DNA of 64,000 bases, from positions 59,550,001-59,614,000 of the forward strand of contig NC_081826.1 in assembly GCF_030867095.1 (NCBI RefSeq), written 5' to 3'. How positions within the stretch are numbered: the first letter of the stretch is position 1; each line of letters starts with the position of its first letter. Positions 34,811 through 45,674 of this stretch are shown here, piece by piece. The translations under genes and the position numbers were made by a program. This stretch comes from Alligator mississippiensis. Its lineage: Eukaryota > Chordata > Crocodylia > Alligatoridae. The notes beneath the pieces were generated by a model, which did not search any database, was not told the DNA's origin, and saw only the letters and a list, made by a program, of their open reading frames with translations.

Positions 34811-36500
34811 AGCATTTCCCTCTCAGACAGCCTAAGCATTACACATGAAGCAAATTCTTTCACAGAACTTGAATACGCAACCTTCCTGTGCAGCATGGAC
34901 AGTGTTATCCAGGTGATAGCAACTGTTGCTTCAGCATATTCATTTCTGGAGTCAATTGCTGGTAACATGCAAATCCAGAACTCACCAAATGTCTCAAAAA
35001 AAGTTAGAAATGTACATGTAATAATAGACTTGAAATTCTGTAGAACTACAGTTGTTGGGTATATACCTGTTTGTATTATTGGTGATTTTTAGTAAGAAGG
35101 AAATGGTTTTGGTTCCTTGTACTGTAAGAGTCTCGATTTTTCATTTCACTGGGACTTTACACTGTAATTAAAGGTGCATGTCATTCCACACAGTATATTT
35201 TAATTATTGCAGTTGATTAGATTTACCAAGTCATTAAGCAATGGCTGGCAAGGGAGCACAAGTAAGTATAGTAGCAACTCTATGAAGATGGAGAAAAAGA
35301 CCAGTGGGTCATAAAAGGGTTAACTGGTAGAACTGCACTGGCAAATCTTCTTGCTGTTGCTTACACTATTAAAACACTTTTTGTCAGTATACAGATTATT
35401 TGCCTGAATGAATTTGCAAATACTGGCCAAGGGGCTTTTTTGTAGTATAGCTCTGTCTATTCTACTGCTTCTGCTAGTGTAGCCATGCTGTTCAGAGAAG
35501 GAAAAAAAATCAAACCTCTGACTACTATACTTTTACTGGTGAAACTTTTAAGTGTGAACTGACCCTGAGGGGTAGCAAGCGACATGAAGGAAATGAGAGC
35601 TGTTTCAGAAAATATGTTAGCGGTTCAGATCCACATTGAAGCTCCCTTGTAGCTAACTGTGTAGCTAAGCTTACATTTCACCTCTCCTAGGCCTGTTTGT
35701 CTTGTTTTGTTTAGTGCTGGAGTGGCTGCATAGAATTTAGACTGACCGAGGGAAATATCTGAAACAAATCTGGGCTGTATTGCCAAATGCCTAACCTGAA
35801 TTTTATGATTAATTTGGAAATCAAGTAATCTTCCTACTGATCAGTTCACCTGTTAAATATTAAATGGACATGTACCTTGGAATAGAGAAACAAGTATAAC
35901 AAAAAAGCATGTGTATCATACATCTTATTCTTCTAAAAAGTGAACTACTCCATATTTCCAGGCAAATGATTTAAACTTGCATAATTTTAATAATAAGAAA
36001 TCTCTTTTACATTTTAGTTTAAGATACTGGTGGCTTCTTTCTTTAGCATATATTACAAAGACAAGTGTTTTGGACTACTTCACAGGAAAAGTAAGATACT
36101 AGCATGTCTATATTAAGATGGAGTCAAGGTATGTATCCTACTCTAGGGCATGCTGTATACAAGAAAATATGGTTATTCTTGTATATAATTTTCTTGTTAG
36201 AATTACTCAAGGTAACAGAAACAGTTTGGCTGTAATATAGGAATGTAGGAAAAAGAACAAAGAAATTTCTTGTGGATCAGAATTAAAGCAGGAGAAAATA
36301 TTCTCTTACAGTCAATTTTTTATTTGGACTTAATGTAGTGTCAATGAATAATTCAATGGGACATGTGACTATGTATCTTAGTTTATTATGTTTGATATAT
36401 GTATAAGATCTATGTATGGAGATAGGTACAAAAATGGATATACATCTAAACATAACTCTTAGATATCTTTAAATCACTATGTGTGTGTGTACTTGTGCAT
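34811..36500. other. AT-rich intron stretch, nothing identified
   Basis: No coding signal or transposon ends are convincing. Bases 34811-34970 may extend the neighbouring Penelope-like fragment. Confidence 0.4.
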
Positions 36501-37606
36501 GTATAAGAATAATAGAATGTTAAAAAATGTGTGGATGGGACCTTCAATCATCTAGCTCAACTCCCTGCTCAAAGCAGGATCATCATGACTAAACCATCCC
36601 AGCCAAACCATCAGGTTGGTCTAGCCTGCTCTTAAAAACTTCAAGTGATGAAGATTGCACAACCTCTTTGGATAATTTGTTTTAGTACTTAACCACCTCC
36701 TAGTTACTATTTCTAATATACAACTAAATTTTGCTTCTTGCAATTTTGTTACTTCTTATCCTGTCCCCAGCAATCTCATAGAATAGGTCTATTGCCATCC
36801 ACCTTATAACTCTTCAGGTACTTGAAGACTGTTGTTAAATCCTGTCTCAAGTCTTCTCTTCTTTAGGCTAAATAAACCCAGTTCTTCCAACCTTTTTTGG
36901 TAAATCATATTTCTCAGACCTCTAATCATTTTTGTTACTCTCTGATAGACCCTTTCCTATTAGTTTATGTCTTTCTTGAAGTGTGATCACAAAACTGGAC
37001 ACATTACTCCAGGTGACTAGTGCTAAGTAAAGTGAAAGAAAAACTTCCCTTGACGTGTAGGTAATCCTGTTACTAAAACCCATTGTGCTATTGACTTTTT
37101 TGCAACAATAGCACACTTTTGACTCATGTTCAGTTTGTGATCTACTATAATTTCCAAGTCCTTTTCTGAAGTACCAAAGCCTAGTCAGTTGTTCTCCAAT
37201 TTGTATTTGTGCGTTTAATTGCTCTGTCCTAGGTTCAGGACTTTGCATTTGTAATTATTGAATTTAATTTTGGATTATTTCTTCAGTAATCCTAATCCAA
37301 TTTTTCAGAATGTTTGCAACTTCACCTTACTTGGTGTCACCTCCAAATTTGCCAGTGTGCACTCAGTTGCATTCTCCAAATCATTAATGAAAATATGAAA
37401 TGGTATTGGACCCATGACAGATTCCCCAGAGAACCCCACTCAATACCTCCTTCCAACTAGACATTGAATCATTGATGACTACTTGTTGACCACAATGATC
37501 CAATCAATGATCCAATCCAACCACCTTACAGCACTTTCACCAAAACTGTAGTTTACAAATGAAAATGTCATGGGAGACATTGTCAAATGCCTTGCTAAAG
37601 TCAAGG

Positions 37607-37976
37607 GTGTACTTGGTAGCTGTGTTGGTCTGAAACAAAAAGACACACAAAAAACTAGAACTCTTGGTTCCAAAATGATAGCTTTTATTAGACAAACTGG
37701 AAAATTGCAAGAAAACTGTCTTTTTCTGCAAGCTTTCGGGATCAAAGTCATGGACCCAGAGGGACAGCCTTTCATCTTCAGCTTCCTCTGTGCAAAAATG
37801 AAGTTTATTTCCTACCTATGGGGACTCTTTACCATCTTGTAGCATCTATACTTTTCCCAGAACCTGATGAAGGGACTTTGACCCCAAAAGCTTGCAGAAA
37901 AGGACAATTTTCTTGCGATTTTCATTTGGTCTAATAAAAGGTATAATTTTGAAACCAAGAGTTCTAGTTTTTTGTA
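37607..37976. mobile_element. inverted pair of Penelope-like 3' ends with 15-bp target duplication
   Basis: The left arm is a minus-strand copy (37607-37745: 'ggtagctgtgttggtctg', 'agcttttattagacaaactgg', 'gcaagctttcggg'). The right arm is a plus-strand copy (37861-37970: 'cctgatgaagggactttgaccccaaaagcttgcag', 'ggtctaataaaaggtat', 'accaagagttctag'). They are separated by about 115 bp of other sequence. The 15-mer TTGCTAAAGTCAAGG occurs exactly at 37592-37606 and 37977-37991, in CR1 sequence, so the pair went in as a single unit. Confidence 0.85.
37864..37893 (+). ncRNA. hammerhead-ribozyme-like motif in the right arm
   Basis: CTGATGA (37864-37870) is an exact hammerhead core. It is followed by A, a GGG-ACTTTGA-CCC hairpin, and CAAAAGC in place of CGAAAGC. 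Order and location match the other Penelope-like ends in the window. Catalysis is not expected without GAAA. Confidence 0.4.
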
Positions 37977-38650
37977 TTGCTAAAGTCAAGGTATATCACA
38001 TTCACTTTGATATATCCAAGGTTTATCATATTCACATCCATTTTACAGTATTCATTTAGACCACATTTCCTTATATTAGTGAGGAATGTAAAGAATACCT
38101 CATGAGACTGTCATGGGAGACTATGTTGAAAACATTGCTAAAGTGGGGGTATACCACAGCCAACTACTCTTTCCACACCCACAAAGCCCACTACCTTGTT
38201 GTAGAAGGAAACATGACGTGCTCTTGACAGATCCTTTTGGCTCTTCCCAGTTACCTTGTTATCCTCTACATACTTAGAAATAAATTCTTTAATGACATAA
38301 TCTATAATGTTTCTAGTTATTAAGGATAGACTGGCTGGATTGTAATTCCCCAGATCCTCCTTCTTCCATTTTTTAAAGACGGGCACTGTATTTACCCTTT
38401 CACAGTCCTCTGGGACCTCACCTGATATCCTTGTGTTCTCAGAAAGAATTGTCAGTGGTTCTGCAATTACCTCAGCCAACTCCTTGAACTCTCCAGACTG
38501 AATCTCATTCAGTCCTGCTGACTTGGAAACACCCAGCCTCAAAGTAATCTCTAACCTGTTCTTGTCCTACTCTGGGTTTAATATTTCCTCTTTTTTGCTG
38601 CTAATTGTGCTCATCCTCTGGCACCTGACCTTATTCATAAAGATTGAGGT

Positions 38651-40009
38651 TAAAAAAAAATTGAATACTTCAGCTGTATTTACATAATCCTTTATTAGAC
38701 TGCTAATAAATTATTAGGAGTAGTGGGGCTGTGACAGAGCAGGGAGAGGGGTTACATGGAGACTGACCCAAGCAGTGCTGGCTGGGCAGGGAGCTGCTCT
38801 GCGGCTGGGGCTGGAGATGGGGCAGAGCTGCGATCTGATGCCTGCATGCCCCAGGTAGGGATGTGAAGGTAGTGGATTATGGCTCTGTCCTGGCTCTGGA
38901 TCACGCTGTCACTGCTGTAAAACCCTGGCCTCAGCCCTGGAGCAGCTTCCCACCTAGATGCGCATCCTGCGTGGGCTGATCTTCATTGAAACCCTGGCCC
39001 TGTGCTGTCACAGCCCGCTGCTCCAGGCACTGTGACTCTTGCAGTTGTATAAGTGGCAAAATGCATGTCAGCGCTAAGAAAATGGTGACGATGAGCTTTT
39101 GAACTAAAACACATTGGAGGTGCTTTAGTTCAAAAGCACACTGCCACCATTTTCTGCACACTGATGCACCTTTTGATGCTTAGACAACTGCATGCAGCAC
39201 AGCATGGTGCACGTCAGCTTGCATGCAGAGCAGACTCAGTTAATCAAGTCTGTTCTGAAGCAGCGGCTCTCCAGCATGGCGCAGGGTGAAAAAGTATGGG
39301 TATAAATGCCCTCTGTCACCAAGTCTCATTTAACCCAATTACATCATGCTTCTGTGATTATACCAGGGCTTCCAATTCTTCCTGTTTAAGAATATATGCA
39401 TAGATACCTACATATTTTATAGTGTGTGTGTGTGTATGTACAGTTGTAAGCACCCATCAATTCTTCTGAATCATAGTATATGCAAGAGAGATCACTCCAC
39501 ACCTTTGACACATACACCTAGGCAGGGTTTTCCACATGGATGCCACATGGATGCCTGCAGGCCATATGTAGCCTGTGAGTGATAAGTTTGCGGTGCTGGA
39601 GCTCCCACCCAGCTGATGCTCAGTCACCATTCCCCATATTGCTTTGGCTGCAGCAGCAGCCAGCGACTACAGGCTCTCCCTTCCTGCTCTGGTATCCACT
39701 TCTGGTCCTGACTCAGAGTGGGGAAGAGAGGAGGGAAGTGCAGCTCATGGCCAGGGTGTGGAGGATGAGCTTAGGTCACCTGTTCACACACATGCAGTGT
39801 AGTGGGGGGATGACTGTTTGCACAATGCTATGGGGGGTGTCCATGGCTTTTGCTGATTTGTGCATATCTGCATTTGTATGTTTGTGCGTATATCTCCATA
39901 TACTCGAACGAGATGGATGTTACCATAAATTAGTATGTGTATATACATGCATCTCTGCATGATCTGAACACATTCAGTTACACTGATATACATCGCAGAC
40001 AGATATATG
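38651..40009. other. intron stretch with a GT tract and a possible hAT scrap
   Basis: A (GT)n tract lies at 39421-39435. Bases 39530-39800 are GC-richer and resemble hAT interiors ('gcaggccatatgtagcctgtgagtgataag'), but the ends and duplication cannot be fixed. The 38720-39060 part is GC-rich without recognisable content. Confidence 0.4.
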
Positions 40010-40011
40010 TA

Positions 40012-40591
40012 CAGGCAGTCCTCTGACTTACAACACAATTGGTTCCTGAAAACCATGTCTGAAGTTGAAACACTGTAACTTGGAACCAATTTTCTCGTAA
40101 GAAACAATGTTATAAATGGGAGATTGGTTCCTGAACCAAGGCCTGATACCCTATTTTCACTAAAAATACCCGAGAATTTTGTATTCAATCAATTATAGAT
40201 GAGTAATATAGCTACATTAATGTATTTCTATTGTAAAAAGCAATCATATTGATTTGGAAGGACTTCTTTGAGGTGACTTTGCTGGACTTTTTGAAAGGCT
40301 CTTGGTTGGGCTTTTTGAAGGGTTCTTGGCTGGAGTCTTCTCAGGAGTCTTGGCTGCAGGTTTTTCTGGAGTCTTGTCTTCTTTCTTAAAGAAAGTGTCT
40401 AAGGAAGTTTGGACAGATGTTCTCCAGGGAGATGACAGACTCAGTGAACTGGTTCACTGGCATGGCGTCACATTGGATCAAGCCTTGTAAAGTCAAAACT
40501 GACGTCATAAAGTTGAAACAGGGTGTCAATTTATAAATGTTGTAGGTGTGAAACACTGTAACTCAAAACGTTGTAAGTCAAGGACTGCCTG
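40012..40591. mobile_element. Tigger/pogo-like Tc1-mariner element
   Basis: The terminal inverted repeats of about 24 bp read CAGGCAGTCCTCTGACTTAC on the left and CAGGCAGTCCTTGACTTACA on the reversed right. A TA lies on the left flank (40010-40011) and TG on the right (40592-40593), consistent with a decayed TA duplication. The interior carries a second, inner inverted phrase ('gttgaaacactgtaact' / 'gtgtgaaacactgtaact'). No full transposase is present; a lysine/serine/proline repeat frame is noted separately. Confidence 0.75.
40259..40400 (-). other. K-S/T-P repeat reading frame inside the Tigger-like element
   Basis: On the minus strand this reads as repeated Lys-Ser/Thr-Pro units, for example KTPEKPAAKTPEKTPAKNP followed by repeats of SKSP type. 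At the DNA level it is a degenerate 15-18 bp tandem repeat ('ttcttggctggagtcttctc', 'ttcttggctgcaggttt'). Whether it derives from a captured lysine-rich (histone H1-like) tail or is chance periodicity cannot be told here. No start codon or intact gene is evident. Confidence 0.4.
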
Positions 40592-40739
40592 TGTCCTTGA
40601 AACTAAGCCCGCTGGGGGATAGGGGGACTACCGTCACAGCAAGCCCACTGGGCAACTTTTGCAAATCCAGCAGGCTAAGGCACTCAAGGGAACCCACCCC
40701 TACCCCAGCCCCAGAACAATGTGTAGGGAAGACTAGGGC

Positions 40740-43020
40740 CTCCAATGGGACACTTACATGCCTGTACACCAATGCCAGGAGTTTGAGGAACAAACAGGAG
40801 GAACTGGTCCTCCTCCTAAACAAGAATGACTACGATCTCATAGGGATAATGGATACCTGGTGGGACTCCACCTATGACTGGGCCACAGGTATAGACAGCT
40901 ATACCTTGTACAGGAGAGATCATGTAGACTGGACATTAGGAAGATTAGTTAGACATTAGGAAGAACTTCACAGTTAGAGTGGCTAAAATCTGGAATAGGC
41001 TCCCAAGGGAGGTGGTGCTCTCCCCTAACCTGGGGGGCTTCAAGAGGAGGTTAGATAGGCATCTAGCTGGGGTCATCTAGACCCAGCACTCTTTCCTGCC
41101 TATGCAGGGGGTTGGACTCGATGATCTATTGAGGTCCCTTCCGGCCCTAACATCTATGAATCTATGAAAAGGGGTGGGGGTGTAGCTTTCTATGTCAAGG
41201 AAAGCTACACATTGCTGCACGCTGACATTGGCATCGAAGGTGGACAACTGGAGACTGTAAAAATCTGCAGTGAACATGGCACAGGGGACACAATGGTAGG
41301 AGTCTACTACAGACCTCCTAATTAGAATCAAGAGCTCCACCAGAAATTCACCAAGGAACTGGCTGAGGCTGCACGCTCCTGGTGCATGGTTGTCATGGGA
41401 GACTTCAACTACCCAGCCATCTCGTGGGAAGAGCACTTGGCCAAATCCTAACAGTTGCAAAGCTTCCTCATGTGCGTGGATGAGCTCTATCTGATTCAAT
41501 AAGTCTATGGACTGACAAGAGGCAAAGTGCTGCTCAACCTGGTACTGGCAATGGGGGATGATGTAATCAGCAACCTAATGATTGAAGGGAAGCTGGGAGA
41601 CAGTGACCATGAGCTGATCATCTTCACTATCCACCATAAAGCTGGCAAGTCAGTCAGTAATGCAGAAGTCTTTGACTTCAGGAAAGCTGACTTTGACAAG
41701 CTCAGGAGGCTTGTTGGTAAGGCTCTAAGGGACCATGAATTGAAGGGGAGGGGAGTTCAGGATGAGTAGCTGCTCCTCAAGGGAGCAATCCTGAAAGCAC
41801 AAGCAATGTCTATCCTGTCTTGAAGGAAAGGCAGTAAAAGGGCACTGCAGCCACCTTGGTTCTGCAGGGAACTTATGGACCTCCTGTGTCTAAAAAGAAA
41901 GACCTATAAAGGATGAAAGACTGGATGCACCTCAAAGGAGGAGTATTCTGCACTGGCCCAGACCCGTAGGGAGCAAACCAGGAAAGCCAAGGCTGTGACT
42001 GAACTCCAACTGGCTACACATATCAAAAACAATGAAAAGTCCTTTTTTAGACATGGGGGGAGCTGGAGGAAAAGCAAAGGTAACATTGGACCCCTGCTAA
42101 ACCATATGGGACAACTGACAGCTGACGCCCAGAAAAAAAGCCATCCTGCTTAATGGGTATTTTGCATCTGTTTTTCACCAGTCCCAAGGGATGGCCCTGC
42201 TTAATACGGTACAGGACGGCTAAGGCGAGGGAGAATTGTTACCCTTCAACAATGTAGACCATGTGAAGGAACACCTTGAGAGGCTGAACACCTTCAAGTC
42301 AGCTGGCCCAGACAGTTTACACCCCAGGGTACTTAAGAAGCTGGCATGCATCATAGCTCAGCTACTAGCATGGATATTTGAGAACTTGTGGCACTCAGGT
42401 GAAGTGCCTGAAGACTGGAAGAAGGCCAATGTGGTGCCTATCTTTAAGAAAGAGAGGAAAGTAGATCCAGGGAACTACAGGCTTATCAGCCTGACCTCTA
42501 TCCTGGGGAAGATCTTAGAAAAAATTATCAGAGATCATTCTTGGCAAACCGGCTGAGGGCAACATCCTGAGGGACAGACAGCACAGGTTTGTTGTGGGTA
42601 GGTCTTGCCTGACTAATCTCATCTCCTTCTATGACCAGGTGACATATCACCTGGACAAAGGAGAAGAGACTGACATCATATATCTTGATTTTAAAAAAGC
42701 CTTTGATTTGGTGTCCCATGATCATCTCATGGAAAAATTGGCCAACTGTGGACTCGGCCACATCACAGTCTGATGGCTGGGAAATTGGCTCTGAGGTTGG
42801 ACCCAGAGAGTGGTGGTTGACGGAAGTAAATCATCGAGGTGTGCTGTGACCAGTGGGGTCTCCCAAGGCTCTGGCCTTGGGCCTATACTATTTAACATCT
42901 TTATTAATGATGCGGACACTGGTATCAGAAGCAGACTGGCCAAGTTCACCAATGACACCAAACTTTGTGGTACTTCAAGTAGTAATTATTTGGAGCTTAT
43001 ATGGTGTATAGGGTCTTTTC
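40740..43020 (+). mobile_element. CR1 LINE, endonuclease through reverse transcriptase, with nested CR1 end
   Basis: The endonuclease starts at about 40741 with 'TLTCLYTNARSLRNKQEEL' and contains MGDFNYP near 41395-41415. The reverse transcriptase shows 'SGEVPEDWKKANVVPIFKKE' (about 42395-42455), 'CLTNLISFYDQV' and 'YLDFKKAFD' (about 42682-42708). The catalytic block at 42945-42956 reads F-T-N-D instead of F/Y-A-D-D. Several stops interrupt it. It is cut by a 5'-truncated CR1 end at 40925-41166, after which the endonuclease resumes. The 3' end is lost near 43020. The weak part before 40740 may be its 5' region. Confidence 0.85.
40925..41166 (+). mobile_element. CR1 3'-end fragment nested inside another CR1
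   Basis: The sequence 'gacattaggaagaacttcacagttagagtggc' through 'gatctattgaggtcccttccggccctaacatctatgaatctatg' is the terminal CR1 segment also seen at 1552-1824 and 46106-46366. The host CR1 endonuclease frame continues on either side. There is a short local duplication ('gacattaggaag') at its 5' edge. Confidence 0.85.
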
Positions 43021-43249
43021 AGGCTCCCTCTGCTGGGGTGAATGACATCCTTAAGGCTCAGTCTAGAAGTGCTTATTTAGTCCAAACTTAATGGAGATGA
43101 TTCATTAAGGATCTCATAACTAAATTCATAGATCACTTTTCACAAATCTACAACTTCAGGAAGTATTCTTTTCCCTCTCCCTCTCATTCTTAGAGTGTGC
43201 CTTCATTGAAGTCACTTTTATCCCCTGTAGAAGGCAGGGTAGATTTGCA

Positions 43250-43375
43250 CCTTATAAACTAACTACATCAGAGATTATAGCATTAGCTTTCGTGAGTTTG
43301 AGCTCACGTGATGAAGTGAGCTCAGGCTCACAAAAGCTTATGTTATATATCTCTGATTTAATTAGTCTATAAGGC
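43250..43375. repeat. near-palindromic pair of Penelope-like ends
   Basis: The left arm (about 43250-43309) and right arm (about 43315-43375) are reverse complements with few mismatches, around 'tgatgaa'. The arms include the Penelope-like end phrases 'catcagagattatagcattagctttcgtgag' and 'aaaagcttatg'. A hammerhead-like core variant GTGATGA (43308-43314) is followed by the 6-bp hairpin GTGAGC-TCAG-GCTCAC and AAAAGC. Confidence 0.65.
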
Positions 43376-43600
43376 CCCCACAACACATTAGAGGTATCAT
43401 GCAATGAATAATGGCACAGTTACCTTAAGACCAGATATATGAGCTATAATGCCATAAAAACATCCAACCAGTTATAATGTGTACTAACTGTATAGCTTGT
43501 TGCTATATTGAGCTTTAATTTGCACATGTAGCAGGGTCTTTCCTGTGGCTAGAAGCTCTACCAGCTGATGGAGCTCTCAGGTACAGGGGTGCACCCTGCC
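43376..43600. other. intron stretch, nothing identified
   Basis: Short AT-rich spacer between the Penelope-like palindrome and the tandem-repeat block. Confidence 0.4.
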
Positions 43601-43614
43601 CAGTGTGAAACCCC

Positions 43615-43930
43615 TGGGCCTAGGGGATTGCAGCAACTATGATCCTCAACGCTCAGGGGCTTCACACACCCCTGATCCTTGGAGATCGCAGCTGGCATGA
43701 TCTCTCAGGCCTGGGGGTGTGTGGGGCTCCCGGCCACAGGAGCTGGGATCAGGCTCCCCCTGAACTGGTAACAGGGCACTATGGCTTTTCACATAACCCT
43801 CAGCCTAAGGGAATCACAGCAGCTCTCATCCCCCAGGTCCAGGTGGTTTCATGCACACCCAAGCCTGGGGGATTGTGACTGCTCTCTCAGCCCTGGGAGT
43901 GCTTGGGCACCCCCAATTGAGGGGCTTCCA
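43615..43930. repeat. GC-rich minisatellite, ~60-bp unit, about 5 diverged copies
   Basis: The core 'ggggattgcagcaactatgatcctcaacgctcaggggc' recurs in variants starting at about 43623, 43681, 43809 and 43867, with a weak copy near 43740. Spacings are 58, 128 (two units) and 58 bp. Units contain runs like 'ctcaggcctgggggtgtgtgggg'. Confidence 0.55.
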
Positions 43931-44581
43931 GCCACCTGAGCTTGCCTCTTGCATGTCTGGCATAGTAGGAGGCATGATTGTGTGGATTACACATTAGATC
44001 CCATCGTACCTTTACCTGAACATATAGAAGGGCCTGAGGTGCAAATTTACCTTGCTGTCTGCTGGACTTCAGACTAACTTAGCTAACTGCCTCTTTCTTT
44101 ATCTCCTGTACACATCCATGGGCTAGCTTTAAACAACCTAGCTCAGGTCCTGTTAATATGCAGTGTTCAGCATGGGCTAAACATTTATTCGGTATTTACT
44201 GATTCTCAGGTGGGCTTTGCAGCACATGCTGAGCTCCGTGTTTTGCTCTGATATTTGACCTGAGTTAGGTAACTTAAAGCTAGCTTGGGTACTTCTACGT
44301 TAGCTGTAACCAGAGCCACAGTTAGAGTGTAGAGATATCCATAGTTTCAGGACTCCTGTTATGCTGCCCCTCTGTTTGGACAGTTTCCCACCTTTCTAAT
44401 AAGCATCCTTCCCTCTAGTTCTTTGGGTCTGTTCATAGACCTTCCCACTCATTTAATGCTGCATAGTTTTGTTCCATAGACTGTTTGACTGGGCCAGAGT
44501 AGGACCAGGTTCTTAGCTGGAGTAAATCAATGCAGGATCTGGCCTTATGCTTTTTGATGGCTTCAATGGTATATTTACTGT

Positions 44582-44880
44582 ATTAAGTTAATAGTAATAA
44601 AAGGCATCTTACCTGCATTCCATTATAAGCAAATCATTGCCTTCTATATTTATGGCATTAAGATAATAGTAATAAAATGTTCTCTTCTGCACTCTGTGGT
44701 GGGCAAATATTTGCTTTTGATATGTATGGTATTAAGTTAACAGTAATAAATGCATCTATTGTGCAGCCTAGATGCAGTCGTCTTTGCCTACAAAGGACGA
44801 ACAACAAGTTAACAGTAATAAATGCATCTATTCTGCAGCCTGTAGATTCTTTTAATGCCAGGATTATTTATTTAGGGGAG
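44582..44880. repeat. AT-rich tandem repeat, ~75-bp unit, 4 copies
   Basis: The phrase 'attaagttaacagtaataaatgcatctatt' recurs at 44582, 44657, 44731 and about 44803, with spacings of 75, 74 and ~72 bp. The first two units also share the second half ('gcaaatcattgc...atatttatgg' / 'gcaaatatttgc...atgtatgg'). Confidence 0.7.
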
Positions 44881-45674
44881 AATGCTCTTGGGATTTGAAC
44901 CCAGAATTTGAGCATCACAAGTTAGTGGAATGTGGCTTAGATTATACACTTGGGCCTGAACATAGAGGTGACTTGATTTGAAGTATTTACATGGCAGGTG
45001 TGACTGGAAGCTTATGCGACTTGAACCAGGAGGTTACTAGAGCCTTTCTGGACACTAGCAATCTCAGGGTCTGACACAAAAAAATCTGATACAATGTTTC
45101 TGAATTGTACAAGGCAGATGTGCATGCATCACATACGGAGAGATATATGAAAGGAAGATGGAAAATGAACTGGGGGGGTGTCAGATATCAGGTAATGGGG
45201 TGCTAGGGTCTTTGCTGTCATCTTCAGTGCTGGGTATGGTTAACAGGCTCAAAGGGTCAACTGCCAGAGATAAACATGAGTGAAAGACCCAGGAGATAAA
45301 TCTCATCTTCCTGCAGGACTCACCAGTTAAGTAATTTTCAGGGTGGGAGGAAGACAAGATTACTTTGAGGTGCACTGAATCCAGGAAGATAAATTGAAGG
45401 TGGACAACCCTAAACATTAATTACTTGGAATGAGGCATATTAACATGTACTGGACCCAAATAACTATCAACTCCCCATTGAATTTAGGAGTCAATAAAAA
45501 TACAGGCTTCTTGAAAATGCTTTCTTGCTGTCTGTTTCATTTCTCTGGCTGTCCTGATCAAGGTATATTATGTTTTAATTAAAAAAACCCAAACAAAACA
45601 AATCCAGAACTTGTTACCTAATGGAGCCTTAGTATTGCAGTTAACATTGCAGTACTGAGGAACTGATTAAAATC

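Larger units (their letters stand above)
36505..38650 (-). mobile_element. old CR1 LINE (minus strand), interrupted by a Penelope-derived insert
   Basis: The 3' tail appears in reverse at 36505-36560 ('tgggaccttcaatcatctagctcaactccctgctcaaagc'). The minus-strand coding remnants include 'LDFSKAFDNVSHDI' near 37560-37606 and, at 38138-38542, 'LGVSKSAGLNEI', 'SGEVPEDCERVNTVPVFKKWKKEDLGNY'. Stops and indels are frequent, so this is one of the oldest CR1 copies here. The insertion at 37607-37976 splits the reverse-transcriptase region. Confidence 0.75.
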
